Made by a program: the position numbers and the translations under genes. Positions 14,541 through 14,737 of a DNA stretch of 14,737 bases are shown here, in pieces. This DNA comes from an uncultured Campylobacter sp. (GTDB taxonomy: Bacteria; Campylobacterota; Campylobacteria; Campylobacterales; Campylobacteraceae), in contig NZ_CALHII010000065.1 in assembly GCF_938030815.1 (NCBI RefSeq), positions 1 through 14,737 of the forward strand, read 5' to 3'. Below the pieces are notes generated by a model. That model was not told where the DNA came from. It saw only the letters and a program-made list of their open reading frames with translations, and made no database searches. Within the stretch, counting starts at the first letter, position 1, and every line of letters starts with the position of its first letter.

Positions 14541-14737
14541 TTAATCGTGTAAAAAAGTTACGACTTCATGCTCTTTTGGTAAATTTTCTCTACCGTCAAT
14601 ACCGCGATTACCATATTCCGTTAGAGCTTCTTTTAAAATTTTATAAAGCTCATCTAACGAAATTCCGTCAATACTAGAATTTATATTTTCCAGCTTATAT
14701 TTGATAAAAAAGGGGTTATCGACTAGCATTTTACTTG
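14541..14737 (-). CDS. Third W-x-IDRER-x2-WL family paralogue, C-terminal part only (runs off the right edge)
   Basis: The frame is open to the window end and codes for SKMLVDNPFFIKYKLENINS followed by SIDGISLDELYKILKEAL, TEYGNRGIDGRENLPKE and a short end VVTFLHD, then TAA. This aligns well with the end of paralogue 2 (DNPFRIIYELESIRS, VDILKEILNEYGDGG, VTFISKI). The start and the IDRER motif would lie beyond the edge. The ATG at 14727-14729 is therefore not the real start. It is on the same strand as the other two copies but about 10 kb away. Confidence 0.72.
   Translation of the reverse strand, partial: SKMLVDNPFFIKYKLENINSSIDGISLDELYKILKEALTEYGNRGIDGRENLPKEHEVVTFLHD

Overview
The window looks like a chromosomal segment of a Campylobacter with a fairly high GC content, similar to the oral species (C. 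gracilis, C. rectus, C. showae group). Two things support this. The block clpB / ctpA-purC-purS-purQ-periplasmic protein-plsC has, from memory, the same order as Cj0509 to Cj0516 of C. jejuni. The intergenic DNA is also full of the AAATTTTAAAATTT-type palindromes common in this genus. The species is an inference; the genus call is fairly secure.

Layout: (1) Positions 1-741 are AT-rich and hold the tail of a polymorphic (CdiA/hemagglutinin-type) toxin broken by an in-frame TAA, then a broken putative immunity gene with no start codon and a double TAG. (2) Positions 742-1071 are non-coding, with a terminator that fits truD. (3) truD (minus) is divergent from a DUF5644-like gene (plus). (4) Positions 3458-4408 hold two tandem paralogues of an unrecognised small-protein family with a W-x-IDRER-x2-WL motif; a third, partial paralogue runs off the right edge. 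They look like orphan immunity-type genes. (5) Positions 4409-4916 are non-coding and hold a cluster of six short A/T palindromes. (6) Positions 4917-9818 are a tightly packed minus-strand operon: ctpA, purC, purS, purQ, a membrane-anchored periplasmic protein and plsC. (7) Positions 9819-10007 are a divergent promoter region; clpB has a perfect TTGACA-17-TATAAT promoter overlapped by a HAIR-like (HspR) operator. (8) clpB, followed by a hairpin. (9) A CRISPR array of nine repeats and eight spacers at 12710-13264, with no cas gene in the window. (10) Positions 13265-13765 are non-coding, with a 32-base direct repeat and a strong terminator hairpin. (11) A small unrecognised membrane protein (minus) and the partial third paralogue.

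The window is therefore a conserved housekeeping core (purine synthesis, periplasmic proteolysis, phospholipid synthesis, protein disaggregation, tRNA modification) flanked and interrupted by accessory DNA: toxin/immunity debris, orphan immunity-like genes and a probably old CRISPR array. No complete new system is evident. The most promising undescribed elements are the W-x-IDRER-x2-WL paralogue family and the isolated CRISPR array, whose repeats decay at both ends.
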